64,000 bases of DNA from Trichodelitschia bisporula (taxonomy: Eukaryota; Ascomycota; Dothideomycetes; Phaeotrichales; Phaeotrichaceae), in the NCBI GenBank assembly GCA_010356995.1, contig ML996694.1:185224-249223 (forward strand). Direction: 5' to 3'. The notes under the pieces were generated by a model. The model was not told the DNA's origin. It saw only the letters and a program-made list of their open reading frames with translations, and ran no database searches. Position 1 is the first letter of the stretch; each line of letters begins with the position of its first letter. A program made the position numbers and the translations under genes. Below are positions 1 to 12,197 of the stretch, piece after piece.

Positions 1-490
1 GCTCGGGGTCGCCGTTGGCGTCGAGCGGGGGATTCTGGATCCAGGATCGCTGGCCGGAATTGCCGACGCCGGCGCTTGGGATTAGGATGTCGAGGGTGTG
101 GTTGGGGGAGAAGGCGAGGCTGGCTTTGAAGGCGGCGATGAGGGAGGGCCAGGAGGTTACGTCGGTTTTGATGAATTGCGCGCTGGAGAGGTTAGCTGGG
201 TGGGTAGAGTTATGGGAGGAGGAGGTACTGTAGCCCCTGGTCGGTGAGTTGCCCGGCTGTATCGTTGCCGTCGGTTTCGTTGATGTCGGCGATTGTCACG
301 TAGGCGCTGGGACGTCAGTTGAGTTCATCGGATTGGCTTGGGAGAATTACCCCGCTTCAGCGAGCGCGATGGCGCAGCCTTGCCCGATGCCCGTGGCGCC
401 GCCGGTGATGAGCACGGTTTTGCCCTTTAGGCTGGCTGTGTCGAGGGACGACGACAGGTCGATCTTGGGGCTCCACTTGTCGGTCTCCAT
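1..490 (-). CDS. Short-chain dehydrogenase/reductase, 3' end outside the window
   Basis: The reverse strand starts at ATG 490 and reads a classical SDR N-terminus. The Rossmann motif is TGGATGIG (residues about 30-37), inside KGKTVLITGGATGIG. It is followed by the beta-2 acidic region (AYVTIADIN) and by LDILIPSAGVG, which fills the position of the family's NNAG motif. Two short introns fit: 307-350 (44 bp) and 183-228 (46 bp), giving exons 351-490, 229-306 and 1-182. The catalytic YxxxK and the C-terminus lie beyond base 1, so substrate and cofactor preference cannot be judged. NAD(P)-dependent oxidoreductase activity is inferred from the family. The gene points away from the acyltransferase gene to its right. 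The second donor (GTACCT) is less certain than the first. Confidence 0.85.
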
Positions 491-1428
491 GGCTGAAAGA
501 TCACAATAGCAAATGAGGGGAAAGAGCAGAGGTGTCTAGCCTTATATTTCTCCGCCCTGTTCCCCCGGATGAGCTTATGTACGTAGCGGCGCCCACGCGA
601 ATTAGTCTACCCCGCGGAATACGCCTGAACTAGGGGTTCCTTGCGGGTGCGAGATCTGCCGAGGAGAGACGCCAGTAAGTGAGATAGATTAATGAGATAT
701 GGGATAGGCACAAAAGAGGGGCTTAGTTGTATCGGTATAGGTGCTTTTCGCCGATCTAAGGGCCTGTGAACGACTGGAGGAACAGAATCGTGATAGATGA
801 ACGGCGGATTGTCCGGGATAGGTCGGCCAGTAAGGCTGCTTGGATCGGTTGCTTATCCGAAGACGAGGCATGGGGCAAGCTACAGTTGTCATTGGACTAC
901 GATATATCACCTTTAAAGGAAAGAGGGGAAGGCTGAGGGGAAAGGCTGAGAGAGTGGGGTGAGCGGATGAGGTGAGGTGTCCGGGTGGACAAAATTAATG
1001 CCTCAGGCTCTACCGTTGAAGACCGTTGATCTCCAGGCAGCGACAAGCGTCAGTGGCATCATCCTCTTCCATTCTTCCCCACACCACCAATACACCCCGG
1101 CATTGTTGAGACGCACGGCAGGACAGACTCGATAACCAACGCCTTTACCATCCGAGGTGGGTGCCCGTCCTGCGACCAACTTTCCATCCCCCATCTCGGC
1201 TATGCTGACGTCCCGGTCAACCGGCAGAGCTTCTTCCCCTCCATGATGCCCAGAGCTTCACAACCGACTCAACGGCTCTCGGCCTTCTAAGATCATCCAT
1301 CCCATTTCATATCTGCATCCATATTTATCACATCCTTGTCTCCGAACACACCCGCATCGTCCGCAGCCTTAAAACTGCCATATCCATAGCTCAGAGCTCC
1401 CGGACAGAGTTCCGACCAAACCCCCACA
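491..1428. other. Intergenic region between divergent SDR and acyltransferase genes
   Basis: This stretch should contain the promoters of both flanking genes, which point away from each other. I see no convincing coding region, RNA gene or repeat. Short open frames here have no recognisable protein character. Confidence 0.5.
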
Positions 1429-3768
1429 ATGAACAACTTCGTCTACGACCTCTTCCTCTGGACCTTCTCGGTCCTGGTCGACCTCTTCTTCCGTGAAGTC
1501 CACCCCCGCGGCTCATGGAAGGTCCCGCGTAAAGGGCCGGTGATTTTCGTTGCCGCGCCTCATGCAAACCAAGTACGCGCCGCGTCCCACCGCACGCCGC
1601 ACTGCTAACCGTCGTAGTTCGTCGACTCCCTCATCCTTATGCGCCTCGTGCGAATTGAGGCCCGCCGCCGCATCGTCTTCCTCATCGCCGAAAAGTCCAT
1701 GCGTCGCCGCTTTATCGGCTTTGCCGCCCGACTCATTGGCGCTATACCCGTTGGCCGCGCCCTAGACAGCACTAAGGCTGCGCCCGGGCGCATATACCTC
1801 CCGGATCCCGAGAACGAACCGCTGCTGGTGCGCGGCGTGGGCACGAATTTTGAGGACAAGGAATTCCAGGTTGGCGGATTGCTTGTGCTTCCGAATGTCA
1901 ACCACGCAGCGGCCAATGCCGAGATTCTGGAGATTGTGGGGCCAGAGGAGATTCGACTTAAGAAACCCTTCAAGGGAGCTGGTTTGGACCTTGTGACGGG
2001 CAAGCAGCTCGTTGTGCCGGATGGCGAGGATAGAGAGGAGCTGGAGCGGGTCTGGAAGGAACATGGCTTTCAGGGATCGCGGTTTAGGATCGCGCCCAAG
2101 GTCGACCAGACACATGTTTACGACTCGGTTTTTGAGTGTCTTCACGATGGGGGGTGCATTGGCATATTCCCCGAGGGGGGTAGCCATGATCGGACGGAGC
2201 TGCTGCCGTTGAAACGTATGTGCTCCCCAATATTCTCATTGCCTAAGCTTGCTAACTTGTAAAGCTGGTGTCGCTATCATGGCGCTAGGAGCCCTCGCTG
2301 CGGACCCCAATTGCGGACTGAAGATTGTCCCTTGCGGCATGAATTACTTCCATGCACATAAGTTCCGCTCGCGGGCGGTTGTCGAGTTTGGTACACCTGT
2401 GGAGCCGTCGCGCGAGCTAGTGGAACTGTATAAGAAGGGCGAGCGGCGAGAGGCTGTTGGCCAGTTGTTGGACACTGTGTACAACTCACTGGTGTCGGTT
2501 ACGGTGACGACGCCCGATTACGATACGCTGATGGTGAGTCCTCTTTCGGGTCTGCGGGAGCCACGCTAATCGTGCAGCTCATTCAAGCTGTCCGTCGTTT
2601 ATACAACCCCAAGGGCAAGAAACTGCCACTGCCCATGGTCATCGAGCTGAACCGCCGACTGGTCAAGGGCTACGCGCGCTACAAGGACGACCCGCGCATC
2701 GTCGACCTTAAGAAGGCCGTGCTGAGATACAATCACCGCCTGCTGTCGCTCAACATCCGTGATCACCAGGTCGATTACGCTAAGCTGCCTATTTTGAAGG
2801 TGCTCTTTCTCTTCGTATACAGACTGGTCAAGATTGTGCTGCTCTCGGTGGGCGTGCTCCCTGGGCTCATTCTCTTTGCACCCGTCTTCATCGCCGGCAA
2901 GATCATTTCCATCAAGAAGTCACGTGAAGCACTCGCCGCCTCAACCGTCAAGATCACCGGCAGCGATGTTATCGCCACGTGGAAGCTGCTCGTCTCACTC
3001 GCACTTGCACCGGCGCTGTACAACTTCTACACCTTGCTCCTGGCGTACTGGACCTACAAGAACCGCGTATGGGGAATTGTGCCCGAGTGGGTCCCCCTGT
3101 GGGCCATCTTCATCTTCGGCTACATCTTTTTCCCAACCATCACGTACGCCGCGCTCCGCTTCGGCGAAATCGGCATGGACATTGCGAAGTCGCTCTGGCC
3201 GCTCCTCGTCTCCCTGAGCCCCGCGCACGGCAACCAGCTCGTAAAGCTGCGCGAGCGGCGCGCGACGCTCGCGGCTCAGGTCACGGATCTGATTAACGAA
3301 CTTGGGCCGGAAATGTTTCCGGACTTTGACTCGTCGCGCATTATTGCAGATCCGTATCACGAGACGCAGTTGCTGCACAAGCACGACTCGTATGGGCGCT
3401 CGCGACGCGACTCCGAGCTCGACGGATGGAGCGAGCCGACGACGCCGACGCAGCCTGCGAGCACGCATATCCATTTCGCGACGGAGACGGGGAGTGCACA
3501 GGGCCATTTGCCGCGGAATGAGTCGTTTAAGAATATTGGTGATATTGGGCTTTTCAGTTCGCGGCCGAGCACGCCGCATCATCATCGGAGTAGGAGCAGG
3601 ACGAGTAGTGGGGGGTTCCCGATTCAGGGGTTTAGTGCGCTGGATGGGAGGGAGGGGTTTGATGAGGTTAGTAAAAAGATTCGCGGGGCGATGAGGGAGA
3701 GGGGGATTAGGAGGAGGACGAGTGAGACGGAGAGGGCTTGGGAGGTGGGGAGTGGGGGGGGGGAGTGA
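1429..3768 (+). CDS. Glycerol-3-phosphate/dihydroxyacetone-phosphate acyltransferase, SCT1/GPT2 family
   Basis: Predicted to acylate glycerol-3-phosphate (and probably DHAP) at sn-1, the first step of glycerolipid synthesis, in the ER membrane. Four exons fit: 1429-1572, 1618-2215, 2265-2533 and 2578-3768, with introns of 45, 49 and 44 bp, giving about 733 residues, a usual length for yeast Sct1/Gpt2 homologues. The PlsC-type motif 1 is PHANQFVD (residues about 45-52, bridged by intron 1). Motif 3 is FPEGGSHD, followed by LLPLK and GVAIMALGA. C-terminal hydrophobic segments (LFLFVYRLVKIVLLSVGVL, LLVSLALAPALYNFYTLLL, WAIFIFGYIFFPTITYA) match the membrane region of the family. The last 150 residues are Ser/Arg-rich and low complexity, as in yeast where this tail is phosphorylated. 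ATG 1429 is chosen because it begins a hydrophobic N-terminus directly upstream of motif 1. Which of the two yeast paralogues it matches cannot be told. Confidence 0.95.
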
Positions 3769-5371
3769 GAATGGGGATGCGAATGGGAAGAAGCATCTGT
3801 GAGGTGCTTGGGTGTGCTAGGACGGATTGTGTTACTGTGATACCCATGTGTAGATGACGGTGGGAGGGTGGTGGATGGCTGGGTTGGAGGTTTGTTCTCG
3901 GATCAGAGCTTTTGATGGTATTCTTGTACTTGTGTTGATCGTTGGGTGGGCTGGAGACGAAATTACGAGGCACGAGTGCTACTTGTAGAGGCAATTTATC
4001 ATTTCGATGTTGATATGCATTTGTAGATGATGCTATTTCTGGGATTGAGGAAGCGAGTCATGCTTGCTGCTGTTGCCTTGAACCATTCCCCCATGCCCGC
4101 CCTACCCGCCGCATCCTCAGGCAGACATGCGCGATAAGGCGGGGATGTGCGTACGGTAGGGGACGACATGCCGCGATCCTGGGCGATGATCGAGGATTGT
4201 CCCATCGCTTCAACACCTTCCCTTCCTTCTTGGGCCGACAGGTAGAAGTTGTAGTTAAGCTAGGATAAAGCGTTTGAGATACACAAAGTTCCGAGATGAG
4301 CACGCCGCATCCTTCTGGAATCGCGCAGTGGAAGAAGCCGTTTTCCCCTCCCGCAGAGATATTCCCGGATCCCACTATGCGTGGGCGGAAGCGGTTTATC
4401 AGCATGCATGATTGGCTGCATCAGCCCGCGCCTGCTGCACGACCTTGGATGATGCAGCTGGACCAAGAGGGGTGGGATGGGTGGGCGAATGGGTGGAGAG
4501 GTGGGCGAATGGGTGGAGAGGTGGGCGGGCGTGTGTGCGATGGGTGAGAGATGGAGGTGATGGGGGCCAGATGTTGGGGGAGGATTTGGTGGGAAAGTTG
4601 GTGATAGGATGGGAGGCTGTCTAGGGATGTCTTTTTTTGCTGTGATTTCTCGCCTGGGACTTGGGATGAAGGTAAGCGGTGTAAATTTGTCCTCTTCGTC
4701 CTTTCTCCTTCTTCTCTTCTTGTGCTGTTCTTCTTGACTTGCACGATTCTTCTCTTCAATCTTCTTATGACATTCAGCCTCATCCACCGCAATTCCATCT
4801 CCGCACGGACAAAAAGGCCCAATTGCTGCCTCGTCGTCGCCTGCTTGATCGGCGCCAGGAGCCAAGGCCTCAAGGCCCCCCCTCGAGCTGCGGCGATGAC
4901 CCTGGGCTGAACCTCCTTCTCCGATCCGTCACCACTACTACATCTCCTCGTCGTTCGCGCAAACACTTACATCGTCGTTTAATTTCACCGATCGCTGCGT
5001 AGAGCATTTGTTGGTCTGCATCGTTGCGCTCCCACCCTTGTCTTTGTTCGTGTCGGTTTATCATTGTTCGCTCGGGATCGAGAGCATTTTGCGCACCGCA
5101 CCGGAGACGTCGGCTTGATTGCAGCCTTGCTGGGAACTGGATCGACACTGCGATTGAGGTGCTGGGATGCGCGTAGGAGCTTGGGGACAACGCGACATCG
5201 ACTGCGCGGCTGAAGCAGTTGCGGCTGGTGGTGGAGTGAGCGAAGCACTGCAGTGAAGCCGACGACGGCTAGGTGCGTCAACACCGACGCACTCGATGCG
5301 CATTACTGACATCCGCGGCAGATAGTCCTCCTTAATCCTCATAATACCTACCGAGACCATCCCGATTCACA
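3769..5371. other. Intergenic region and probable long 5' leader
   Basis: No gene is supported. The right half (about 4620-4790) has pyrimidine-rich TTCTTCTC tracts typical of fungal promoters and leaders, so it probably serves the gene starting at 5372. A short tandem repeat lies at 4481-4527. Open frames on the reverse strand are low complexity and overlap one another, which argues against coding. Confidence 0.5.
4481..4527. repeat. 20-bp tandem repeat, about 2.3 copies
   Basis: The unit GTGGGCGAATGGGTGGAGAG occurs twice without change (4481-4500 and 4501-4520), and a third copy begins at 4521 and fades. It lies in non-coding DNA upstream of the gene at 5372. Confidence 0.9.
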
Positions 5372-8300
5372 ATGTTCGCTAAGTTACGCCCCCACCACAA
5401 GCGCGCCGGCTCAACACCCACCTCTCCCACACCACCCGGTCTCCCAGCACTCGTCCTCCCTCCGAACTCAAGCCATGCGACCGGAAGCACGCCGAGCGGT
5501 CTCTACACGAGTCCTCAACCCCCGCCGGGACATTTCGCACAATCGAGCGGCCCGCAGGCGCAATCCGCGCAGCAGCCTCGCGACGCTAGACCCGACACCG
5601 ACTCGCCCAACAGCTTCTTCTACTTTGCGCGCGTGCCCGAGCCCGAGACGCCCAGTTTGCAACCCACGAGCTCGATCGAATCGCCGATCAGCCCTTTCCC
5701 GCCTACGCTCCCGCCGATACCGCGTATCGCGAGCGTCGTCTACGATAAGCAACAGGCGGCCCAGGCGCTCCAGCCGCAGCAGCAAGAAGACACGTCCGTT
5801 CCAGACCGCCAACATTCATTCGACTTCCCGTTCGACCGCCCGCGCCGCGCCACCGAGTCCAGCATCGAACGGCACAATGCCCCGCTGCCGCAACCACCGG
5901 AACCAAGTCCGGGACTACCACCGCCGCCACTGCCTCCGAAGCAGGCTCTCGAGCCCGGGTATGGACGAGAGGCACCCTACCAGTCGTATACGCCGGAGCC
6001 GCAGTATGCGTCCCCGCCAGAGGGCCGCATGATGCTCCATGCGAACGAGCCGCTGCGGATGCCGTCGAATCATTCTAGCCATTCGGCTGAGTGGAAGGCG
6101 CTGCCTGACCCGGGGAGGGTGGAGAATCGGCCGCCACTCGGGGAGAACCGCGAGAACCGGCTGATGCCGACGGTGTCGAACGAGTACCGCCAACCGCCGT
6201 TTCACTCCTCGGAACCGCGCCCGCAGCCCACTTTCTCCGAGCCGCCGCGCGCACCGCCTCCGCGCGCTGCCCCCGGTCCGCGCTATCCTGTCGCTCCTGT
6301 TCCGCGTACCGGCAAAACTAAGCTTAACTTGCTGAATCCGATGTCACTCCTGCTGCGCCGCCGCTCAGCGCACCCTCTCGAGCCGCTCGCCAACGACGCC
6401 CTGGCCACAAGCAAAGGCCGCACCCCGCCCATGCGCGATAACTTTGAAGTCTCGATCCGCGGCACAGGCATACATGATTTCAGCGCCCCGCGCACGCGGC
6501 GGAATTTCAGCGCGCCGGTGGAGGGCTTGGAACTTGAGCGCGAGCGGGAGCGAGAAAGGTCGATGCTCAGGCCAGTGAAAGAGACCGGATCGCGAACGCC
6601 GGTTTTCAAGGAGAATTTTGAGGAGGATGGGGAGGGGGCCCGCGCGGAGATGCTTGAGAATCGAGACTTTGTGGCGAGGAATTCGAGGTTGTTGGGGGAT
6701 GAGAGGAGGGATGAGAGGGGGGATAAGGCACTGCCGGTGGTGGGGGAGGGGTTGGAGGGTTTGCCGCTGCCGGTGCCACCGGTGCCGCCGTTTGTGGTTA
6801 GTGAGCCGCCGCCGATGATGGAGAGGATGCAGGCGCAGATGCTTGAGGCGCCTGCACAGGTGACACGCGGTCCATTATCGCCGCTGATGGAGGACGGGCC
6901 CGTGTCGTCGCTCTCCGACGATGCCGCCCCCGATACATCTCCACAGGATTCAAAGCGCAAATCCACCCGCGAACCACCCCAGTCCCGCGCCTCGCGCATC
7001 AGCCACGTCTCCTCGCACGCATCGCGCACGTCCCGCGTATCGCAGATATCCCGGCGCAGCACCGCGAGCGGCGAATTCCAGTCCGCGGGCCTGCCGGCGC
7101 ATATGTTTTCCCGCAGTTCACGGTTTAGCTTTCAGTATGCGGGGGTGGAGGCTGCAGCGCAGGAAAGGGCACTGGAGGAGGCGCATACGAAGAAGGAACG
7201 AGAGAGGAGGAGGAGGTATGGGGATGGGGATGGCGATGGGGATGGGCATTCAGGGGTTGCCGATGCAGATGCCCATGGGTGTGGGGATGGCGATGCCCAT
7301 GGGTGTTGAGGGGGGCCAGATGGGGCAGATGCCGATGGGGATGGGTTTGCCGGCTGGAATGGGTCTGCCGCCGGGCATGACTCTCCCTCCGGGTATGGCT
7401 TTTCCTCAAGGCTTCGCCTTCCCCCAGGGCATGTCCATCCCGCCGTTCAACGGCAGCCTTCCGATGAGCCCTGTATCACCGATGTCTGGGCTCGGCATCC
7501 TACCAACCATCTCGCCCGATACCACCGACCCGCAATCATCCATCTCTCCTCCGCAACCATCTACCTCGACGGACGCTAACTCTCTCCCTCTTCCGCAACC
7601 CCCACCGGCAGATGAATCCCCCGTCCTGCCGCACCTCGTCTCCCCAGATGCAGGCTCGACGGCCACCTTCCCGCAACCAGCGCCTACTGCCGCACCGGCC
7701 CCTGAACCCGAAGCGAAGGCAAAAGACGACGACTTCTACTTTGACGACGGAATGATGTCAGACGCAGACTTCCACATCCCGGATGGCGAAGAAGGCTTCG
7801 ACGAGGAACTCTTTGACGAGATGGAGCGGCCCGCACCTGTCGCCATGTCCTCCCCTCCACCTCCACCGGCACCGGCCCCTGTACCCCCAACCACCGCTGC
7901 CCCCGACCCCGCCCCCGGAAGCGCAGTAAAGCAACCCGACCACGCCATGGCAGCGTACTACTCCGCTCTCGCCCAAGCCGCCAACCAAGCCGCCGCCGAG
8001 GGGCGCTTCAGTCGGCATGATAGTTTTAGCTTGCACTCGCCGCGGACTGGCGACTCCGCCCACGACCCCGACCCACCCTCCGCCCCCTACAGCTCCTCCC
8101 GCCCCAGCCTCATCCCCGACGACTCCCGGGTGAGCCAAGCGCCCTCGCTGTCCCCGCCGCCGGTGCCCGAACCGTCGCACCTGAGTTCTACGTCTGGCAC
8201 GTTGAGTACGCCGGCGAAGGGGGGGTTTTATGGGTATGGAGATCCGTACGGGGATGATGAGTTTGGGTTCGATTACAGCGACTACGATTCCGCGCTCGAG

Positions 8301-9535
8301 GATGATGGGGTTATTGCCGCTGCGAACGCGGAGGCGCTAGCACAAGACGAAGAGGGCGTCTACGGGCGGGAATTCGGCTTCTACGCCCGCGCCCCGGCGT
8401 CCGGCGAGGCTAGTCCCGCTGATGAAACGGGTCTTGGTGGGTATTTCGGCCCGAAGACGTGGGGCGAGGTACGCCGGAATCGCAGTACGCGGGAGCCGAA
8501 TTTGACGCCAATTACGGAGCGGAGTGAGTATAGTACGCGGAATAGTTTCCTGGCTGGTGGGGAGACGGGGGAGAGGGGGAGGGGCGCGAGTCCGCCGCTG
8601 CTGCTGNNNNNNNNNNNNNNNNNNNNNNNNNNNNNNNNNNNNNNNNNNNNNNNNNNNNNNNNNNNNNNNNNNNNNNNNNNNNNNNNNNNNNNNNNNNNNN
8701 NNNNNNNNNNNNNNNNNNNNNNNNNNNNNNNNNNNNNNNNNNNNNNNNNNNNNNNNNNNNNNNNNNNNNNNNNNNNNNNNNNNNNNNNNNNNNNNNNNNN
8801 NNNNNNNNNNNNNNNNNNNNNNNNNNNNNNNNNNNNNNNNNGGGGGGGAGTCAGACGAGTTTGGGGAGTTTGGGGAGTGGGGGGGTGGGTGGGAGTCCGG
8901 GGGGGGCGCCAAGTACGTCGACGCCGGCGATGGGGGAGAGGTGGAGGGGTTTTGGGGGGTTGGGGGTTGATTTTGACCCCGAGGGGGGTGGGGAGGGGGA
9001 TGGGGTGGAGTATGCGGGTGGTGATGAGGAGGAGTATGATGATGAGCCGTTCGATCCGGATATGCTGGATGAAGCGAACGCGCTGGCGGATCAGCCCGGC
9101 AGTGAGGAGAGTAGTGTGTATGGGGACGGGGAGGGGAGGCACCCGGTGCTTGATAGTCCGACAATACGGGCTGCGGGTGTCGGGAGCTTGGGCTTACTGG
9201 TCCCGGAGGGGATGGGCACGGGTGTGCCGAAGTTGGCGCTCACGAGTCCGACGCTTAATTCGATGCCTAGGATGTTGGAGCCTGTGTCACCGGTGCCGAG
9301 AGAGGAGGGGATGGTGGGGAATGCTGGTTCGCAGGCGTCGTCGATGCTCGCGCAGCTGCCGCCGCAGCGTGCGCAGGGCCATGCTAGGAGCGGGAGTGAC
9401 AGCGTTGCGTACGTGCGGGAGAGGGTTGGGGAGGGGGAGGAGGAGTTTAGATGGGTGCTTGAGCGGAGGAGGACGGGGAGTGATGGGGTTGAGAGTGTAG
9501 TTGGGAGGGTTGTTGTTGAGGGGGGGAGGATTTGA
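5372..9535 (+). CDS. Large low-complexity conserved fungal protein, interrupted by an assembly gap
   Basis: Begins MFAKLRPHHKRAGSTP and is rich in Pro, Ser and acidic residues. Frame 2 runs 5372 to about 7215, then coding sense continues in frame 3, with Met-Gly-Leu-Pro repeats such as MGLPPGMTLPPGMAFPQG. The frame-3 part has segments that look conserved: DDDFYFDDGMMSDADFHIPD, EEGVYGREFGFYA, YFGPKTWGEVRR and PNLTPITERSEYSTRNSF. A gap of 235 Ns (8607-8841) follows, and coding resumes in frame 2 with FDPDMLDEANALADQPGSEE up to a TGA at 9533-9535. I found no GT-AG intron with good signals that joins the frames near 7190-7230, so a small assembly error is likely. No enzymatic domain or membrane segment is visible. 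The function is unknown; the acidic and Ser/Pro-rich make-up suggests a largely disordered regulatory or scaffold protein. The true length depends on the gap. Confidence 0.75.
8607..8841. other. Assembly gap (235 Ns) inside a coding region
   Basis: Unresolved bases flanked by CTG repeats on the left and G-rich low-complexity sequence on the right. The frame changes across it, so its length is probably an estimate. Confidence 1.
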
Positions 9536-9711
9536 GGTTCCGATGGGATTGGGCGGGGGTTGGGAGTACAGGAAGTGGTGTTCTGGGATGGAAAAGCTAT
9601 TGTTTGGGTGGGGGGGTATTGATGACTGTAGATGGAGTGATGGGCCTGTATATGGCCTGTAGATTTGTAGATGCTGCGGGAGCTGTGTCTAATGAAGCGA
9701 TGTTTAAAGAA

Positions 9712-11208
9712 TCATCGCCATTTAGCGTACTCTGCTTCCTCCGCCATCCGTTCCTTGACTAGGTTTACTACGCCCGCGCTGTACACCTCCTCCACCCCCT
9801 TCCCTCCCTTCAACACCTCCCGCTCATGCCTCACCCCCTCCTCCTTCGTCATACACACCACCTCCCCCATCCTCACCGTACTCCCCTTCTGCCCCTCAAC
9901 ACTCCCATCAACAACCCTCCCCCTCGGCCTCTCCCACCTCACCAGCACCAGCCTCGTCCCCAACCCACTCACACAGCTCCGTCCCCGCCACACCTCTTCA
10001 ATCAAATACCCAGCATCATCAACATCCAACGGGACCCTAACACCCTCATCCGCCTCCCCCGCCGCGCGCGCCAATCTCTCCTCACTCCCCTGCAGCGCAT
10101 TCAGCGCCGCGTCGTACGTCTTCGGCCTCGCCTTCGCCGCAAAATACTCCCGCGGATAATCCGCCAGGGCCAGGAGAACATGATTCGCAGCCGCGAGGCC
10201 GAAGACCGCGGGGAGTGTGCCTAGGACGGGCAGGATGCGGATGCGGAAGTCCTTCAATACCGATAACTCATCTATGCTTCCTTCCTGGAACTGGGCTTCA
10301 GGGAGGGGGAGAAGTTGCGCCTTGCCGGTGCCCGGCTTTTCGGTTGAGAAGATGGTGGGGATACCGCTGGTTATGCCGAGGGCGCGGAGACGACGCCGTG
10401 TGTGCCGCGAGAGAGGGTCGTCGGTCGTGCTGCTGATGTCCCCGACGAAGACGCGCGTCGGGTCGGATTTACACCCTGCGCCCATGGCGCTGACCACCTT
10501 GATCCCGTTCGTCGCACAATAATGCAGCAAGGCGACCTTACTATCCACATTATCAATCGCATCGACCACCCAATCCGGTTTCCGCCCCTCCCACTCCCCA
10601 AGCAACGCGCCCGCACTCCCCGCACTGAATAATTCAGCCCGGCAATCGAATTTCACCCACGGCGCAACGTGCTCCAACCGCCGCCGCAGCGCATGCACCT
10701 TCGGCGTCCCGACGTCCGCGAGCGTGGCTACCGCGTGTCGGTTCAGGCTGCTCAGGGTAACTTGGTCGAAATCCACGAGCCGGATGGAGCCGATCCCGGA
10801 GCGCACGAGCGCGGCCGCGGCGTGGGAGCCTACGCCGCCGCACCCGACTACGACCACAAAAGACTCGCGAACAGCGGCGAGCCCGGCGGGCGTGAGGAAG
10901 ACAGACGTCCGCGCAAGCTGTTCGTTGATAAGTTCCTGATCATAATCGCCATGCCTCGCGCGAGCCGCAAGGGCAGCCCCACGCGCATCTTCCTTGCTCA
11001 GCGCGGCAGCGCCGTAGGGCGTGAGATGCGTTGCATTACCGTCGATGGGCGGGATGGCGGATTTGATTTCGCGCAGGCGCTGCTCGCGGCTTAGACGCTG
11101 GTAGCTGAGGAGCAGACCGAGGGCGAGGGTGGAGGACGCGACGGCGGTGAGGGCTAACTGTGTGCGTTGCGTGAGAGATGTGGGGGAGGGGATGGATGGC
11201 CAGGGCAT
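9712..11208 (-). CDS. tRNA threonylcarbamoyladenosine dehydratase (TcdA/Tcd1-Tcd2 family)
   Basis: One uninterrupted frame of 498 residues. The family catalyses ATP-dependent dehydration of t6A37 of ANN-decoding tRNAs to the cyclic form. Yeast Tcd1 and Tcd2 sit on the mitochondrial outer membrane. Visible: an N-terminal hydrophobic segment (LALTAVASSTLALGLLLSY, residues about 18-36) that fits a membrane anchor, the E1-like nucleotide-binding motif VVVGCGGVGSHAA, DFDQVTLSSLNRHAVA, and VVDAIDNVDSKVALLHYC, followed by SAMGAGCKSDPTRVFVGDIS. The family's usual length in fungi is 430-500 residues. The gene converges on the gene ending at 9535, with 176 bp between. A separate fragment resembling the last 51 codons lies in opposite orientation at 12198-12353. 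Which yeast paralogue it corresponds to is not decidable by eye. Confidence 0.95.
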   Translation of the reverse strand: MPWPSIPSPTSLTQRTQLALTAVASSTLALGLLLSYQRLSREQRLREIKSAIPPIDGNATHLTPYGAAALSKEDARGAALAARARHGDYDQELINEQLARTSVFLTPAGLAAVRESFVVVVGCGGVGSHAAAALVRSGIGSIRLVDFDQVTLSSLNRHAVATLADVGTPKVHALRRRLEHVAPWVKFDCRAELFSAGSAGALLGEWEGRKPDWVVDAIDNVDSKVALLHYCATNGIKVVSAMGAGCKSDPTRVFVGDISSTTDDPLSRHTRRRLRALGITSGIPTIFSTEKPGTGKAQLLPLPEAQFQEGSIDELSVLKDFRIRILPVLGTLPAVFGLAAANHVLLALADYPREYFAAKARPKTYDAALNALQGSEERLARAAGEADEGVRVPLDVDDAGYLIEEVWRGRSCVSGLGTRLVLVRWERPRGRVVDGSVEGQKGSTVRMGEVVCMTKEEGVRHEREVLKGGKGVEEVYSAGVVNLVKERMAEEAEYAKWR

Positions 11209-12197
11209 TGTGGGGGGCGTGTGGACATGGAGGTGAGGTTTTGGGGGGCGTCAGCTGATGATGAGGCTCTGCTTTTTGAGGTTTGGTGTGGGACGTTGGG
11301 ATCCTGGTCGCGTGTGCCACTGTCCGGGGCCTGCGTGTGGCGGTGCGCCCCACAGCGTGCAACGTCAGGCGAACGGGCCACTTGCTGCCTGTTGCGCGCG
11401 CGCCCGGGCCGGTGGTTCGGAGCCGGGGTTGTTTTAGCACGCGCGACGTCTGCGAACCTTTCTTCGACGTCAACAACACCAGGTGAGTTCGCTTCTGCCC
11501 CGTCGCCCTGCTGCTCATACCATTTAATGTGGGCGAAAGCTAACAGACTAGATCCCAGTGAAGAAACCCTCACAGAGCACCGAAGCAGTGCCGCTGCGCC
11601 TAGCGCGCGCTCTGCAATGCCGGTTTCTGAACAGAGATCTGAGGGAGCGGGCTCGAACCCTTTCCCCGCCACTCACATAACGCGCGCGTGACGACAGCCA
11701 TACTTCGAAGCTCCGCGTGCTCGCGTGATGCTGCTGAGAGGGAAAATGTAGTTTTCAATCGGATGCGTGGAGGGGTTGGTTGGGGTTGTGGGTTCGGGTG
11801 CGGCGGGTTGTTCGAGTCCTGTGATGAAAGCTGTGTCAAAGCCAAATTTGCAGGCAGCCTGTCCCCTTGCTTACTGCGTGGGCGGGGATGTGGTTGTCGG
11901 TGAGAACAGGTGAGAGCTGATCTGAGGACTATAACGGGGTGGTGCTGGTGCTAGGATGGCGGATAGCGGGGGATGGGTTGGTTGCGGAGGATCAGCCGGT
12001 GCAGCTTCAATTCAAACGCGTTTTGCCTTCCTGCCGCCTGCTCGTTATATACTTGCTCCTTTTACGACAGCGTTCGCTGACAATATGATGCGAGGCAACT
12101 ACATCGGTAAGGAACTATAGTGGGCAAAACTGCGCTGCGACCCTGAACCGGCACCGTCATCCATATACTCCCTCCTATATTATAACTTTTCCATCCC
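11209..12197. other. Upstream region of the dehydratase gene
   Basis: This should contain the promoter of the reverse-strand dehydratase gene. I see no supported gene. A T-arm-like stretch near 11640-11670 does not fold into a complete tRNA. Confidence 0.5.

Noticed and set aside
11640-11670. T-arm-like sequence GGGCTCGAACCC suggesting a tRNA
   Set aside because: No acceptor stem, D arm or anticodon stem pairs with it on either strand within 120 bases, and the T stem itself mismatches.
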